A stretch of 64,000 nt of DNA from CAVQAH01 sp963784195 (GCA_963784195.1 CAWARA010000022.1:99527-163526); one strand, 5' to 3'; positions 16,862 through 26,148 are shown, counted from the stretch's first letter. A program made the numbers and translations. The notes: generated by a model not told the origin, from the sequence alone.

Positions 16862-17254
16862 ATGAAGCCGTTGCAAATGATTCCAGAGGTTCCCGGGACA
16901 CCCGCTTCCTCGAACGACACGTCTGGGCTCGTGCCGGATCCGGCGAAGACCGAGGAATTGAAACCGCTGATCGTCGAGGCGATTCGCACGGTCTTCGATC
17001 CCGAGATCCCAGTGAACATCTGGGAGCTCGGCCTCATCTACGACGTGTTCGTGGACGCGGCCGGCGTGGCCGGAATCAGGATGACCTTGACGGCGCCGGG
17101 CTGCCCGGCTGCGCAATCGCTGCCGGTCGAAGTGGCCGCCAAGACGAAGGATGTGCCAGGCGTCACCGACGCACGCGTCGACGTCGTCTGGGAACCACCG
17201 TGGGACAAGGATCGGATGTCGGACGCCGCCAAGCTGCAATTGGGACTATGGTGA
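16862..17254 (+). CDS. sufT: SufT, MIP18/DUF59 family Fe-S maturation factor
   Basis: 130 residues. After about 35 variable residues comes the DUF59 core: LIVEAIRTVFDPEIPVNIWE, LGLIYDVFVD, RMTLTAPGCPAAQSLPVEVA (the TAPGC motif) and VTDARVDVVWEPPWDKDRMS. SufT-like proteins help maturation of Fe-S enzymes under high demand. It lies inside the suf operon between sufU and the regulator. Confidence 0.92.
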   Translation: MKPLQMIPEVPGTPASSNDTSGLVPDPAKTEELKPLIVEAIRTVFDPEIPVNIWELGLIYDVFVDAAGVAGIRMTLTAPGCPAAQSLPVEVAAKTKDVPGVTDARVDVVWEPPWDKDRMSDAAKLQLGLW

Positions 17255-17258
17255 CGCC

Positions 17259-17687
17259 ATGCTGCGACTATCGAAAAAAGCTGACTACGCACTGATCGCG
17301 ATGAAACATCTCGCGATGCGGCCGGATTCCGCGTCTGCCAGTGCCCGCGAGATCGCGGAGCAGTACGACATTCCCATCGAGCTGATGGCGAAGGTGCTGC
17401 AGCGGCTGGCCCGACGCGGACTCCTGACGTCTCACCAGGGCACGCGCGGCGGCTATCGTCTCGGCCGCCCGACCACGTTGATCTCCGTTGCCGACATCAT
17501 CCAGGCGATCGACGGGCCACTGACGGTCACGGCCTGCTCGACCGAGGACGAGAATTGCGGTCAGTACGCGAAGTGCAGCGTCCGCGATCCGCTCTGGCGG
17601 ATCAAGGACAGAATCCTTGTCCGCGCTGTCGACCTGTTCGCTTCAGGAAATCTCGGCGGATGCCGCCGAGGCGATGCCGCAGGTTGA
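17259..17687 (+). CDS. Rrf2-family transcriptional regulator, likely Fe-S sensing
   Basis: 142 residues, starting MLRLSKKADYALIAMKHLA. The winged-helix part has AREIAEQYDIPIELMAKVLQ and LTSHQGTRGGYRLGRP, the Rrf2 recognition helix and wing. Cys93, Cys100 and Cys106 (TACSTEDENC, AKCSVRD) match the cluster ligands of IscR/SufR-type members. Placed last in the suf operon, it is the obvious candidate for cluster-dependent autoregulation at the palindrome 10956-10986. The last ~17 residues look unrelated to the family, while the next frame from about 17630 reads SLQEISADAAEAMPQVEAS, a normal Rrf2 tail, so a one-base insertion near 17630 is likely. Confidence 0.9.
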   Translation: MLRLSKKADYALIAMKHLAMRPDSASASAREIAEQYDIPIELMAKVLQRLARRGLLTSHQGTRGGYRLGRPTTLISVADIIQAIDGPLTVTACSTEDENCGQYAKCSVRDPLWRIKDRILVRAVDLFASGNLGGCRRGDAAG

Positions 17688-17739
17688 GGCCAGTCCGGTT
17701 TCGTTTACCCGAGCCAGGCCTTCTTAAGCAATCCGTAGA

Positions 17740-17820
17740 TGGTCGCTGACGCGGCTCTAAAGAGCCGCGCTGCTGGTGTTGAACCACGGACCACGAACTA
17801 CGGACCACGGACCACGATCA
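17740..17820. repeat. Repeat C-like hairpin plus ccacgaac-type repeat
   Basis: gacgcggctctaaagagccgcg is a hairpin related to the one at 9372-9428. It is followed by gaaccacggaccacgaac and further ccacg units that run up to the ATG of the next gene. Confidence 0.6.
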
Positions 17821-17821
17821 G

Positions 17822-18964
17822 ATGTCCGTTTACCTCGACTACCACGCCACCACGCCCGTCGACTCGAGGGTCCTCGAGGCGATGCTGCCGTACTTCACGA
17901 ATCACTTCGGTAACCCGGCGAGCCGCCAGCACGCGTGGGGATGGAAGGCGCAGGAAGCCATCGACCGTGCGCGCGGGCAGGTCGCGGCGTTGGTTGGCGC
18001 GTCGGCCGCCGAGATCGTGTTCACGAGCGGCGCGACCGAGTCGAACAACCTGGCCATCAAAGGTGCGGCGTGTGCCCTGCGCGATCAGGGCAACCACATC
18101 GTCACGGTCGCCACCGAGCACAAGTCGGTACTCGATTCGGTGAAGCGGCTCGAGGGCGAAGGCTGGAAGGTCACGCGGCTCGGCGTGAAACCGGACGGGC
18201 TGATTGACCTGGACACGCTGTCGTCCGCGGTCACCGATGGCACGGTGCTGGTGTCCGTGATGGCCGCGAACAACGAGATTGGTGTGCTGCAGCCGCTTTC
18301 CGAGATCAGCCGGATCGCCCACGAGCGCGGCGCGTTGCTGCATACCGACGCGGCGCAGGCGGCGGGGAAGGTTCCGCTCGACGTCGAGCGCATGGGAATC
18401 GATCTGCTGTCGCTCACCGGGCACAAGTACTACGGGCCGAAGGGTGCAGGCGCCCTGTTCGTACGCCGCCGAAAGCCACGGTTGAAGCTGGAGTGCCAGA
18501 TTGACGGCGGCGGCCACGAGAACGGCTTGAGGTCGGGCACGCTCAACGTGCCTGGAATCGTCGGCCTCGGCCAGGCCGCAGAGATCTGCAGAACCGAGAT
18601 GGACCGGGAGTCGAGCCGGCTGAGCCAGTTGCGCGGCCGGCTGCTCGACGGACTGCAACAGGCTCTCGATGGTGTCCGCGTGAACGGCTCCATGACGCAT
18701 CGGCTGCCGCACAACCTGCACGTCAGCTTCGATCGTGTCGAAGGCGAGCAGCTGCTGATGGCGTTGGGTGACCTTGCCGTCTCCACGGGATCGGCGTGCA
18801 GCTCCGGCAGCCAGGCGCCATCACACGTTCTCGAAGCGATCGGCGCCGTCGGCGATCAGGCTGGTGCCTCGATTCGGTTCGGACTGGGCAGAACGACGAC
18901 CGAGAGCGACATCGATTTCGCTATCGAGCGCGTCGGCACGGTTGTCCGGAGTCTGAGACGCTGA
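17822..18964 (+). CDS. iscS: Cysteine desulfurase, IscS/NifS type (group I)
   Basis: 380 residues. Group I marks: VYLDYHATTPVDSRVLEAML, FGNPASRQHAWG, FTSGATESNNLAIKG, TEHKSVLDSVK, PLP Lys202 in LTGHKYYGPKGAG, SGTLNVPGIVGLG and the mobile loop Cys326 in STGSACSSGS. The full group I loop separates it from SufS upstream. It could supply sulfur for tRNA thiolation or other cofactors. It is 134 bp after the Rrf2 gene, separated by repeats, so it may be cotranscribed only weakly. Confidence 0.95.
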   Translation: MSVYLDYHATTPVDSRVLEAMLPYFTNHFGNPASRQHAWGWKAQEAIDRARGQVAALVGASAAEIVFTSGATESNNLAIKGAACALRDQGNHIVTVATEHKSVLDSVKRLEGEGWKVTRLGVKPDGLIDLDTLSSAVTDGTVLVSVMAANNEIGVLQPLSEISRIAHERGALLHTDAAQAAGKVPLDVERMGIDLLSLTGHKYYGPKGAGALFVRRRKPRLKLECQIDGGGHENGLRSGTLNVPGIVGLGQAAEICRTEMDRESSRLSQLRGRLLDGLQQALDGVRVNGSMTHRLPHNLHVSFDRVEGEQLLMALGDLAVSTGSACSSGSQAPSHVLEAIGAVGDQAGASIRFGLGRTTTESDIDFAIERVGTVVRSLRR

Positions 18965-18967
18965 ACG

Positions 18968-19113
18968 CTTACGGAGGCTACGGAGGAAACGGAACGAGCT
19001 TCAACTCGGAGACTCAGAGAAACGGAGATTCGGAAATTTCTAAAACAAAAAGAAATCTCCGTTTCTCCGTTTCTCTGAGTTGAAGCTCGTTCCGTTCCCT
19101 CCGTAACCTCCGT
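18968..19113. repeat. Large inverted repeat between convergent genes
   Basis: Left arm units aacggaacgagcttcaact and ctcagagaaacggag are mirrored by ctccgtttctctgag and agttgaagctcgttccgtt on the right, plus outer acggaggctacgg / cctccgtaacctccgt. The central part is A-rich (aaaacaaaaagaaa). It forms a hairpin of about 50 bp with one small bulge and probably acts as a bidirectional terminator. Confidence 0.75.
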
Positions 19114-19129
19114 CCCCCGTCCCCACGCA

Positions 19130-20473
19130 TCAATCAGCATGAAGCGGCTCCGCATCGAGTTCGCCTTGCTCGCTGACCGGAGCTCCCTCATCCATCTTTC
19201 CAATCTCGCCGGCACGGGCGAGCGCCGCGCGGAAGAGCACAGGTCCCACGAGCTCGTGCAACGCGATCAGGGCGACCATCAGCGACTGCACATTTGCACC
19301 CCAGGTGGGGAACTCTGATGCGACCAGGATCGTCAAGCCGAGCGTGACGCCCGCCTGGGATACGAGGCCCATCCAGACCGGGTCTCCGATCTCGCGAGGC
19401 ACTCCTGACACACGCGTACCTACGGCGACGGCGCCCCGTATGGCGATCAGCCGCACCGCTGACACGGCCGCGGCGGTCAATCCCACAATCGCCAGTGCAT
19501 CCAGCTGGAGCGATGTGCCCGCAGCCGCGAAGAACACGACCAGCACCGGAAGCGCGCCGCGCTCCACAGCCTCTTTCAGCTGATCCCCGGACGGCGTGAT
19601 GTTCTCGACGACGAGCCCTGCGGCGAGCGCGGCAAGAAGCGGTTCGAAATGAAGCAGCGGGCCGAGCTCGCTCAACACGACGCAGAGGCCCAGCAGCGCG
19701 ATCGTGATCTCCCGTCCGATCAGCCGAAGGTAGATCGCGAACAACGCGCCCAGCAGGGCGCCGAATGCCAGCGAGCCAAAGATTTCCCACGACAGCCGCA
19801 CGAGCAGGCTGACGTCGCCAGGCACGGACGCGCCCGTGGCCCAGCGCACCATCTGCATGGCAACCGTGAAAACGACGATCAGGACCAGGTCGGCGATGAC
19901 GACGGTGGCAAGTACGGTTTCGGCGAGCGGGCCCCGCGCGCGAGTGTCGGCGATCACCGCAATCGTCACCGTCGGCGAGAAACTGACGATGATGGTCGTC
20001 AGCAGGATTGAAAGAGCCAGGCGTGCGGCACCCGTCGCCTCTGGCGCGATAGGCAGCACCGGCCACGCGAGCCACGTAAGCGGTCCGAGCGTGGCGTACA
20101 GGAGCAGCAAGGTGACGACGCCCAGCTTCGTCATCGAGGCGAGACGTGGTTTGAGCCGGGCGTAGTTCAGCTCGAGGCCAGCGATCAGCGCGATCAGCGC
20201 GATCGCCAGGCCGTTGACGATCTGGAGGTCGCGGGCCATCGGGCGCGTGATGATGTTGCCGAGATAGGGGCCGCACAGCAGACCGAAGATCAGATAGCCG
20301 CTGACGCGAGGCAGATGAATCTTCTCGAAGAAGGCGCCCGTGAGCGCGGCCGCGATCAACGCGAAGCCGAGCGCAAGGCCGGTCGCTCTGGCCGCCGACA
20401 AGTCCGGGCTGCCGCGAGAGACGACGAGGCTTACCACACCAACCGTGACGATGAGCGCGAAGACGCGGCGCAT
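19130..20473 (-). CDS. Cation:proton antiporter (CPA2-like membrane protein)
   Basis: 447 residues with about 12 hydrophobic segments. The pattern of the Na+/H+ exchanger superfamily is visible: GAFFEKIHLPRVSGYLIFGL, LCGPYLG, ALIALIAGLELNYARLKPRL, a segment SFSPTVTIAVIADTRARGPL that corresponds to the unwound ion-binding helix, and VVFFAAAGTSLQLDALAIVG. It lacks a RCK/TrkA-N domain. The ATG overlaps the stop of the upstream antiporter-like gene (ATGA), so the two are coupled and may act as a pair. Confidence 0.8.
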   Translation of the reverse strand: MRRVFALIVTVGVVSLVVSRGSPDLSAARATGLALGFALIAAALTGAFFEKIHLPRVSGYLIFGLLCGPYLGNIITRPMARDLQIVNGLAIALIALIAGLELNYARLKPRLASMTKLGVVTLLLLYATLGPLTWLAWPVLPIAPEATGAARLALSILLTTIIVSFSPTVTIAVIADTRARGPLAETVLATVVIADLVLIVVFTVAMQMVRWATGASVPGDVSLLVRLSWEIFGSLAFGALLGALFAIYLRLIGREITIALLGLCVVLSELGPLLHFEPLLAALAAGLVVENITPSGDQLKEAVERGALPVLVVFFAAAGTSLQLDALAIVGLTAAAVSAVRLIAIRGAVAVGTRVSGVPREIGDPVWMGLVSQAGVTLGLTILVASEFPTWGANVQSLMVALIALHELVGPVLFRAALARAGEIGKMDEGAPVSEQGELDAEPLHAD

Positions 20474-21582
20474 CAGGCCGTTCCGTGTCGCGGTGTCACG
20501 AACAAGGCCAGCAGTTCCGAGGCCAGCGCACCGAGTGCGACGGCGAAAATGATGGCGCCCGCGTCGCCGTGCGTAACCTGATTCAGGTTGAGCGCGAACG
20601 CCACGCCAATCACGCCGGGAGGAATGAGGTACGAGCCGAGGTCAGAAGGCGCGACGCCCGCCGCAATACGCGACGCGGTCCATCCGCCAATCAGCTTGCC
20701 CGCGAGGCGGAAGACCAGGTAGGGCGCAAACAACCAGACGCCTGCCAGCGAGGGCTCGAGGCTGGCGCCGGTCGCGATCAACAGCAGGACGATCAGCGGA
20801 TGCTGGACTTTGCGAAGCTCGCCCGCCATCAGCAGATCGCAGCGGCCCGGTGCAAGGACCCAGAGCCAGCCGGCAGCGAGGCCTGTCAGAAGCGGTGAGA
20901 GCCCGAGGTACGCCGCGCATCCGCCGAGCAGCGCGAGGCATCCGATGATGAAAACTCCACGTTCGGCCGCGCCTTCCGCGCGCTCGATCAGCAACCATCC
21001 GGCAACGCCAATCGCCAGCCCGAGGACGATTGTCAGCAGCGCACCATCGAGCGCCGAGCGTGGCGTCGGTCCTGCCAGCACGATGAGCCCACCGCCCAGA
21101 ACGATCGGCAGCACGTCGTCGAGGTCCGCCACGCGGCCAGCTACGCGTCCCGCGGCGTCGCCCTCGGAATCGGTCGCGGGTGCCGCTGAAGCCGAGGCAC
21201 ACAAGCCCAATGCCATCGCCACGAGGACCGGCGGCAGGTTCGTCGGCAGTTGCCAGACGCCCAGCAGGGCGATGACGGCCCACGCGACGATTGCGATCGT
21301 GATGCACCCTTCCACGCTGGCGGCGACGAACAAGCGCCTTGCAGCCATGCCCTCGCGGCCGACGGCGAGGCCGATGAACACTCCCAGGGTCGCTAGTCCG
21401 ATCGACACGACGACATCCAGCCCCGCGAGTGCGGTAGCCGGAAGAAAGCCCAGCACTTGCGGGCCGATCAGAAAGCCCAGTGAAATGAAAATGATGACGG
21501 GCGCGGTGAGCGGCCGCATCCCGAGGGCAGCCCGCGTCCTGAGACCGGCGGTCAGCCGGCCAGCGAGACTGGCCAGCGTCAC
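20473..21582 (-). CDS. Cation:proton antiporter-like membrane protein (second, shorter)
   Basis: About 369 residues from the GTG at 21582, which overlaps the stop of the upstream gene (GTGA). There are roughly 10-11 hydrophobic segments: APVIIFISLGFLIGPQVLGF, DVVVSIGLATLGVFIGLAVG, VLPIVLGGGLIVLAG, GVFIIGCLALLGGCAAYLGL, HPLIVLLLIATGASLEPSLA and PPGVIGVAFALNLNQ. FLIGPQVLGFLP and ATGASLE echo CPA2 exchangers, but conserved ion-binding residues are not obvious. It is probably a subunit or divergent paralogue working with the following antiporter. Confidence 0.7.
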   Translation of the reverse strand: MTLASLAGRLTAGLRTRAALGMRPLTAPVIIFISLGFLIGPQVLGFLPATALAGLDVVVSIGLATLGVFIGLAVGREGMAARRLFVAASVEGCITIAIVAWAVIALLGVWQLPTNLPPVLVAMALGLCASASAAPATDSEGDAAGRVAGRVADLDDVLPIVLGGGLIVLAGPTPRSALDGALLTIVLGLAIGVAGWLLIERAEGAAERGVFIIGCLALLGGCAAYLGLSPLLTGLAAGWLWVLAPGRCDLLMAGELRKVQHPLIVLLLIATGASLEPSLAGVWLFAPYLVFRLAGKLIGGWTASRIAAGVAPSDLGSYLIPPGVIGVAFALNLNQVTHGDAGAIIFAVALGALASELLALFVTPRHGTA

Positions 21583-22865
21583 TGCCTCTCCAGCGCCAGC
21601 ACCCGGTGAGCCGTATCTCGCTGAATGGTCAGCAGGACAACGTCCGCAGAACGCGCCGCCGCAAATGCTCGATCGATTCGCGATGGCTCGGGTGCGGTGT
21701 GCGCGTCGAGCGAAACGATCACGTCTCCGCGTTTGAGCCCCGCGCGCTCGCCAGGCGATCCGGGCTGAACCACGATCACTTCGGAGCCCACACCCGGTAT
21801 CGAGCGCAGCACGATACCGTGCCGGTTCGGCGTGGTCCAGGGCTCGCGAAAGCCGACCTCGCTGACCTCGAGCGCTACCGTGTGTGGCTTGCCGCGCCGC
21901 ACGACATTCAGCGTGGCTCGGGCACCGGGAGTCCGGCTCTGCGCCACCTGCTGAAATCCCTCGACCGTCGTGATGCCGATTCCATCGACAGCCTGGACGA
22001 CATCTCCAGGCGCGATGTTCGAGCCAGCTGGAACCGAGGCGGACACGTAGCTGACGATGACCCCCTTGTTGGCACCGGCCGCACGTCCCAGCGCGGGGGT
22101 GAGCGGCTCGACCTCGATCGGCAACGCGCTTTGCGAGTTGACGGTTGTCGGGGCCGCAGCGGCGAAGTCTCTGAGCATGTTTCCCGGAATGATCGTGACC
22201 GCGCCGCCACTCTCGCTCGCCAGACCGACGAAGGCACCATCGAGCGAGAACACCGCCGACCCTGGCATAAGGGTCTGCTGGACCGCTGCCACCGAGAGCA
22301 CCGGTTCCGACCATCGAGGATCGGAGAAGAGATCCGTGCGGCCGATGAAGACCGGGCGTACAGCGGCAGCCAGGGCGGTGGCTTCGGCGACGGCGACATA
22401 GCGAGGCCCCGGTCTCGCTGGCGCGGAAGGGAAACTGACGACGGCGCCCGGTGAATTCGGGTCGACCACTATCAGGTTACGCGCCGCGTCACGGGCGACG
22501 ATGGTGGGCGCAGTGCCGTTGACGTCAGCGAGCCGACGGTCCGCAGATAGAATCGCGACAGCACGGTCCTCGGTCAAGCGGACCGCCGCGACGTATGTGA
22601 CCGAAGGCGCCCCCTGTACCGCGAGCGGGAGAACGGTGGGCCGGACCCGCCGCTCGAGGTCGTCCATGATGCTGGCGAGCTCGTCGTAGGTTGCCGAAGC
22701 GGCCAGCCGCGCAAGCGGTGCAGGCGCCGGCTCAACCGTTTGTCGCGAGGCCTCGTCCGGGAACCGGAACCTCGCCAACAGCAACAACATACCGACGGAG
22801 ACGGCGATAGTGACCAGCAGCAGGCGCATCTCGCGACGATCCGTCGCGGGCGGAGGCTGGGGCAT
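21579..22865 (-). CDS. HtrA-like protein with two PDZ domains, catalytic triad apparently lost
   Basis: 428 residues. One N-terminal membrane anchor (LLLVTIAVSVGMLLLLARF), a trypsin-like beta domain at about 60-240 (LAVQGAPSVTYVAAVRLTED, ILSADRRLADVNG, DAARNLIVVDPNSPGAVVSF) and two PDZ repeats (VSASVPAGSNIAPGDVVQAV and VIVVQPGSPGERAGLKRGDV). Where HtrA has GNSGGPL, this protein reads MPGSAVFSLDGAFVGL, and no His/Asp pair is evident, so it is likely a pseudoprotease acting as a periplasmic sensor or scaffold. It heads an operon with two antiporter-like genes and may control them. Confidence 0.75.
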   Translation of the reverse strand: MPQPPPATDRREMRLLLVTIAVSVGMLLLLARFRFPDEASRQTVEPAPAPLARLAASATYDELASIMDDLERRVRPTVLPLAVQGAPSVTYVAAVRLTEDRAVAILSADRRLADVNGTAPTIVARDAARNLIVVDPNSPGAVVSFPSAPARPGPRYVAVAEATALAAAVRPVFIGRTDLFSDPRWSEPVLSVAAVQQTLMPGSAVFSLDGAFVGLASESGGAVTIIPGNMLRDFAAAAPTTVNSQSALPIEVEPLTPALGRAAGANKGVIVSYVSASVPAGSNIAPGDVVQAVDGIGITTVEGFQQVAQSRTPGARATLNVVRRGKPHTVALEVSEVGFREPWTTPNRHGIVLRSIPGVGSEVIVVQPGSPGERAGLKRGDVIVSLDAHTAPEPSRIDRAFAAARSADVVLLTIQRDTAHRVLALERQ

Positions 22866-22998
22866 CGCGACAGCGTACCGCAGCGAGGCGTTCGCGCCAA
22901 CTCATCTGGCATGCACGGGCATCCTTAAGGTTGAGCCGGAATGGCTGAGCAACCGTGCCGGTGTCCTGCGGTGGCAACATCGTTGCGTTCCGAAGCGC

Positions 22999-24497
22999 AT
23001 GCACCACGTCGCTCCCCCAGCCCGGCGGTGTCCCCTTCTCGTTGTCTCGAACCGGGAGCCGTACGTTCATACACGTGGTGTCGACGGTTCCATCACCGCC
23101 GCGCCCAGTACTGGCGGCGTGGCTGTGGCGCTCGACGCCCTGATGCGTGAACGCGGCGGCACCTGGGTCGCCCACGGATCCGGCGATGCTGATAGAGCCG
23201 TCGTCGACGAACATGATCGCGTGCGCGTGCCCCCCGGCGAGGAAACCTATACGCTCCGGCGTATCTGGCTTTCTCCCGGAGGAGGAACGGCACTACTACA
23301 ACGGGTTTGCGAACGAAGGCTTGTGGCCGCTGTGTCACATTGCCCACGTGCGTCCGATTTTTCGATCGGACGACTGGGCCGAGTATCGCGCCGTCAATGC
23401 CAGGTTCGCTGATGCGATTGCCGACGAGCTTCGGGGTTCCTCAGCACCGGTGTTCATTCAGGACTACCATCTGGCCCTGACGGCCGGTTTTCTGAAACGC
23501 CGGTGTCCCGGATTCACCCGCCGCCCTCTTCTGGCACATTCCATGGCCGGATCCGGATCGTCTGCGCATGTGTCCATGGCGCCGCGAGATCGTCCGCGGG
23601 CTGCTCGCCAACGACCTGCTGGCCTTTCAACTCGAGCGCGATCGACGCAATTTCCTCGTGAGCGTCCGCGACGAGCTGACGGCCAGAGTCGAATCGCGTC
23701 AGAGCGCAGACAGCCCGATGACTTCCTCGCAGGTGACCATCGACGATCACACCACGCAGGTGGCCGTCGCGCCGATCGGCGTGGATTTCGATCGCATCCA
23801 GAAAGCGGCCAACGATCCGACGCTGAACCGCGAATCGACAAAGCTCGTCCGCGAACTCCGCCTTGACGAGGCAGGACTCGACATCATCGGCATCGGTGTC
23901 GACAGGCTCGACTACACGAAAGGTATTCCGGAGCGTCTGGAAGCGATCGACCGGCTGCTGACGATGCGTCCCGACCTGCGCGACAGGTTTGCCTTCGTGC
24001 AGGTGGGCGTGCCCTCCCGCTCGACCATCGATTCCTACGCCGAGATCGAACGGCAGATTGATGAGAAAATCGCAGAGATCAATACACGGCATGGCCGGTC
24101 CGCTGCGCACGGTCCGATCAGGTACCGCAAGGCTGCGCTCAGGATCAGGCAACTCGTAGCCCTGTATCGGCTCGCGGATTTCTGTGTCGTCAGTTCGCTC
24201 CACGACGGGATGAATCTCGTTGCGAAGGAGTTCGTCGCAGCCCGCAACGACCTCGACGGCGTGCTGGTGCTGAGCGAGATGACGGGCGCGGCACAGGAGC
24301 TGAAGGAGGCGGTGACCATCAACCCGTATCACATCGAGGGTTTCGCAGGCGCGATCGAGCGGGCGATAGCCATGAAGCCGCCCGAGCGCGCGGCGCGGAT
24401 GCGTTCCCTTCGCCGCGTCGTGGCTGGACACGACATCTTCGTCTGGGCCTCCGATATCCTCGAGAGCCTCGAGCAAACCGAGAATGTCGGAACCTGA
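22999..24497 (+). CDS. otsA: Trehalose-6-phosphate synthase OtsA (two frameshifts)
   Basis: Three frames join to one GT20 protein of about 500 residues. Segment 1 (22999-~23275): CPLLVVSNREPYVHTRGVDG, APSTGGVAVALDALM. Segment 2 (~23277-~23520): PEEERHYYNGFANEGLWPL, VFIQDYHLALTAGFL. Segment 3 (~23522-24497): LFWHIPWPDPDRLRMCPWR, REIVRGLLANDLLAFQ, GIGVDRLDYTKGIPERLEAI, LVALYRLADFCVVSSLHDGM and ATP/UDP-sugar motif MNLVAKEF. Each break is explained by one extra base (ccc at 23275-23277; near 23520). It makes trehalose-6-phosphate from UDP-glucose and glucose-6-phosphate. otsB overlaps its end. As printed, the gene would not give a full protein. Confidence 0.85.
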
Positions 24498-25287
24498 CGT
24501 TCGTCGCGCAGCGGACGCTATCGGGCGAATCGCGCGCACACATCATCTACTGCTGCTGTTCGATTTCGACGGCACGCTGTGTCCCTTCCACCCCGATCCG
24601 TCGGCAGTCTGGCTCGCCGACGATCGGCGCGACCAGTTGCTGACGATTGCCAGGCGGGCGACGATCGCCGTCGTCAGCGGACGCCGCCTCGATGACGTGA
24701 GGCGCCGGGCCGGGCTGCCGACGTCCACGTTCTGCGCTGGCCTTCACGGGCTCGAGATCGAGGGTGGCGGCGAGCAGTTCGTCCACCCCGACGCATCCGC
24801 AGCGACTGAACTGCTCCGAAGTCTCGAAGGAGCGCTCGGGCGCGCGGTCGGAGGCCTGTCGGGCGTATTCGTCGAAGCGAAGTCCATCTCGCTCGTTGCG
24901 CATTTCAGATCCGCGAGCGCCGCTGTGGCGGCGCGCGCACGAGACGAACTGCTGGCGGTCGCACGGCCACACGTCGAAGGGGGCAGACTTCGGGTCATGC
25001 CCGGGGCGGCGATGGTCGAGTTGCTGCCGAACATTTCGTGGAACAAAGGCGACGCCGTCGAGTGGATTCACCAGCGCGTTCGAGCGCAGCACGCGGACGT
25101 CACGTGTGTCTACGTGGGTGATGACGTGACCGACGAGGATGCCTTCCGCGTGCTCCGCAATCGCGGCCTCTCCATAGCCGCCTCCGATCGCGTGAGCGGC
25201 GCCGACTTCAAGATCGACGGTCCTGACGATGTCGGGCAGTTGCTTGCGACGCTCGCCGAGCCGAGCAGCGAACATGCGATACGATAG
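24484..25287 (+). CDS. otsB: Trehalose-6-phosphate phosphatase
   Basis: 267 residues of HAD phosphatase with the OtsB cap. Motif I is LLLFDFDGTLCPF (nucleophile Asp27, acid/base Asp29), motif II VVSGRRLDDV, cap region FCAGLHGLEIEGGG, motif III Lys in SWNKGDAVEWI, and motif IV YVGDDVTDEDAFRVLR. It removes phosphate from trehalose-6-phosphate. It overlaps otsA by 14 bp, so the two enzymes are coupled; trehalose is an osmo- and desiccation protectant. Confidence 0.93.
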   Translation: MSEPDVRRAADAIGRIARTHHLLLLFDFDGTLCPFHPDPSAVWLADDRRDQLLTIARRATIAVVSGRRLDDVRRRAGLPTSTFCAGLHGLEIEGGGEQFVHPDASAATELLRSLEGALGRAVGGLSGVFVEAKSISLVAHFRSASAAVAARARDELLAVARPHVEGGRLRVMPGAAMVELLPNISWNKGDAVEWIHQRVRAQHADVTCVYVGDDVTDEDAFRVLRNRGLSIAASDRVSGADFKIDGPDDVGQLLATLAEPSSEHAIR

Positions 25288-25311
25288 GCTTTTGCCCAAT
25301 CGAGAAGGACC

Positions 25312-26148
25312 ATGACAGAGACTCGTATCACCGTCGCGCACAGTCCCGACTCGGACGACGCGTTCATGTTCTACGGACTTGCCAGCGGGAACGTCGACAC
25401 AGCCGGAATCGGCGTCGACCAGGTACTCGCGGACATCGAGACGTTGAACCGCGCGGCATTCGAGGGACGGTACGAGGTCACGGCCGTTTCGTTTCATGCG
25501 TTCGCACACCTGGCGGGGAAGTACGCGCTGCTGCCGCACGGCGCCAGCATGGGCGATCGTTATGGTCCGATCGTCGTTTCGAAGACAGACGGACCGGGCG
25601 AGGTCAAGGGCGCGCGGATTGCGATACCGGGCACGCTGACGACGGCGTACCTGGCGCTGCGCATCTACGAGCCGGATTTTCAGTTCGTCGTCGTGCCGTT
25701 CGACGAGATCCAGCAGGCCGTGCTCGATGGCAAGGCGGAGGCAGGTCTGCTGATTCACGAAGGGCAGCTGACGTACGCCGATGACGGGCTTCGCAAGGTC
25801 GTGGACCTCGGCGAGTGGTGGGCTGAGCGGACCGGGGGGCTGCCGCTGCCGCTGGGCGGCAACATCATCCGCCGCGATCTCGGTCCAGACATGATCTCGC
25901 GGATATCGAGAATGCTCCACGACAGCATCGCCTACGCGCTGTCACATCGTGAAGCCGCCGTCGAGTATGCGCTGCAGTTCGGCCGGGGACTCGATCGGGC
26001 CAGGACCGACCGCTTCGTCGGCATGTACGTCAACGACCTCACCCTGTCGTATGGCGACCGCGGAAAGCGCGGGCTCGAGCGTCTGATGTCCGAGGCCTTC
26101 GAGAAGGGCCTGATCCCGGAGCGGGTCACGGTGGAGTTTGCTGCCTGA
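25312..26148 (+). CDS. mqnD: MqnA/MqnD family protein, probable 1,4-dihydroxy-6-naphthoate synthase
   Basis: 278 residues of periplasmic-binding-protein-II-like fold without a signal peptide. Family marks: VAHSPDSDDAFMFYGLASG at the N-terminus, YEVTAVSFHAFAHLAGKYAL, LPHGASMGDRYGPIVVSK, IAIPGTLTTAYLALRI, EAGLLIHEGQLTYADDGL and LPLPLGGNIIRRDL. MqnD converts cyclic de-hypoxanthine futalosine to dihydroxynaphthoate; HSPDSDD corresponds to the SPCPNDTF region of MqnD. A related MqnA-like role is possible. The ribosome site gagaagga precedes the ATG. It follows otsB on the same strand. Confidence 0.78.
   Translation: MTETRITVAHSPDSDDAFMFYGLASGNVDTAGIGVDQVLADIETLNRAAFEGRYEVTAVSFHAFAHLAGKYALLPHGASMGDRYGPIVVSKTDGPGEVKGARIAIPGTLTTAYLALRIYEPDFQFVVVPFDEIQQAVLDGKAEAGLLIHEGQLTYADDGLRKVVDLGEWWAERTGGLPLPLGGNIIRRDLGPDMISRISRMLHDSIAYALSHREAAVEYALQFGRGLDRARTDRFVGMYVNDLTLSYGDRGKRGLERLMSEAFEKGLIPERVTVEFAA

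Noticed and set aside
24547..25920. 457-codon minus-strand open frame opposite otsB and mqnD
   Set aside because: Spans two confirmed genes and has shadow composition.
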